NCBI GenBank assembly: GCA_017502525.1
Contig: JAFVUV010000006.1
Location: forward strand, 62,001 to 126,000
Direction: 5' to 3'
From: Clostridia bacterium
Lineage (GTDB): Bacteria; Bacillota; Clostridia; Christensenellales; Borkfalkiaceae
Length of the DNA stretch: 64,000 nt
Below, one piece after another: positions 63,624 to 64,000 of this stretch (position 1 is its first letter; the number at the start of each line of letters is the position of its first letter). Below the pieces are notes generated by a model. That model saw nothing but the letters and a program-made list of their open reading frames with translations, had not been told where the DNA came from and searched no databases. Made by a program: the position numbers and the translations under genes.

Positions 63624-64000
63624 GTGGAAAAAACAAAAAAACCAAAACTGTTTTTCGAAAAGACCATTAACGTTTTTGCTTGGCTGTGTTTAGTCTTGGC
63701 TGTAATTCTAGCAATAATTTCAGCTACGGCAGTGATTAGTGGAGAAAATAACGGGAAAGAGATTTTGGGGCATAAAATTTTAATAGTTAACACCGACTCG
63801 ATGAGCAAGTCAGCGATGAGTGAGGATGAGAAGATTTTCTTTAATGCAGGGGACATCATTATTATACGTATGATAACTAATCCTAACGAGCTTAAAGAAG
63901 GGGATGTAATATCTTTCTTTTCGTATAATCCTGAGTCAATGGGAAAAACGGTAACACACAAAATTCGCAAGATTAATTATTCGAGTAGTGGAGAGATAAC
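63624..64000 (+). CDS. SipW-type signal peptidase I (3' end cut by window edge)
   Basis: Membrane serine protease of the ER-type (S26B/SipW) class, which releases exported proteins such as TasA-like or pilus components. 125 codons are visible. Seen: a polar N-terminus, a membrane helix (about 16-39), the catalytic Ser S59 in NTDSMSKS, GDIIIIRM, EGDVISFF and THKI with H112, the His that replaces the Lys of ordinary bacterial enzymes. The start is GTG at 63624 with GAGAGG upstream; the frame is open to the right edge. Codon use differs from the rest of the window (GAG, GGG, CTG, ATC more frequent). The neighbours that would show its clients are outside the window. Confidence 0.85.
   Translation, partial: MEKTKKPKLFFEKTINVFAWLCLVLAVILAIISATAVISGENNGKEILGHKILIVNTDSMSKSAMSEDEKIFFNAGDIIIIRMITNPNELKEGDVISFFSYNPESMGKTVTHKIRKINYSSSGEI

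Noticed and set aside
63503..63970. 155-codon open frame on the minus strand
   Set aside because: It covers the plus-strand SipW-type signal peptidase gene, which has catalytic motifs, a promoter and a ribosome site; the minus frame has none.
1..64000. CRISPR arrays, transposons, tRNA or rRNA genes
   Set aside because: None seen in any intergenic stretch on reading; a tRNAscan or CRISPR finder was not available.

Overview
The window reads as a chromosomal segment of a strictly anaerobic, AT-rich Firmicute, most likely an uncultured gut Clostridia. Evidence: strong AGGAGG ribosome sites, TTGACA-17-TATAAT promoters, the dgt-dnaG-rpoD-trmK-nif3 and cinA-recA-rny gene orders, a T-box leader, type III glutamine synthetase, rubrerythrin, and a bifurcating [FeFe]-hydrogenase next to NfnAB. 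I see no tRNA or rRNA gene, CRISPR array, transposase or phage gene.

Layout. 1-1950: rubrerythrin (cut by the left edge) and a leucine-rich-repeat surface lipoprotein. 1998-10094: complete arginine operon argG-H-C-J-B-D-F behind a consensus promoter and a cluster of TGAAT/ATTCA half-sites that looks like an ArgR operator. 10227-16356: dgt, dnaG, rpoD, trmK, a Nif3 protein and a zinc-ribbon protein. 16457-25493: ftsK, rimO, pgsA, cinA, recA, rny. 25556-28183: type III glutamine synthetase and a small zinc-ribbon membrane protein. 28243-34774: redox operon nfnA-nfnB-hydC-hydB-hydA. It links NADH, NADPH, ferredoxin and H2 pools by electron bifurcation.

34790-39000 holds two membrane-anchored surface proteins that share a C-terminal module. 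They flank a 176-residue unknown gene with a perfect Gram-positive LexA box upstream. 39099-44952: PutP, citrate synthase, a small dinB-linked protein, DinB, and an SGNH esterase lipoprotein split by a frameshift in a T6 tract.

45098-59088 is the most unusual region: a LacI-type regulator divergent from a ten-gene run encoding a MATE exporter, CapA-like metallophosphatase, M20 amidohydrolase, MFS transporter, three tandem cytoplasmic ceramidase-fold proteins, an FGGY sugar kinase and a fucose/arabinose-isomerase-like protein. It looks like an undescribed intracellular pathway for an amide-linked or otherwise conjugated sugar. The three ceramidase-fold copies differ at the residue I align with the family nucleophile (Cys, Ser, Cys).

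59161-63229: a 429-residue protein with ferritin-like ExxH motifs, then a T-box leader in front of an XRE-cupin-acyl-CoA-synthetase fusion. This is an unexpected T-box target. The right end holds an AT-rich spacer with small inverted repeats and the start of a SipW-type signal peptidase with different codon use.

Starts were moved from the longest open frame wherever a promoter or ribosome site decided the matter (LRR protein, argD, rpoD, ftsK, nfnA, hydC, the 243-residue SH3-like protein, dinB, capA-like, third ceramidase-like gene, acyl-CoA synthetase).
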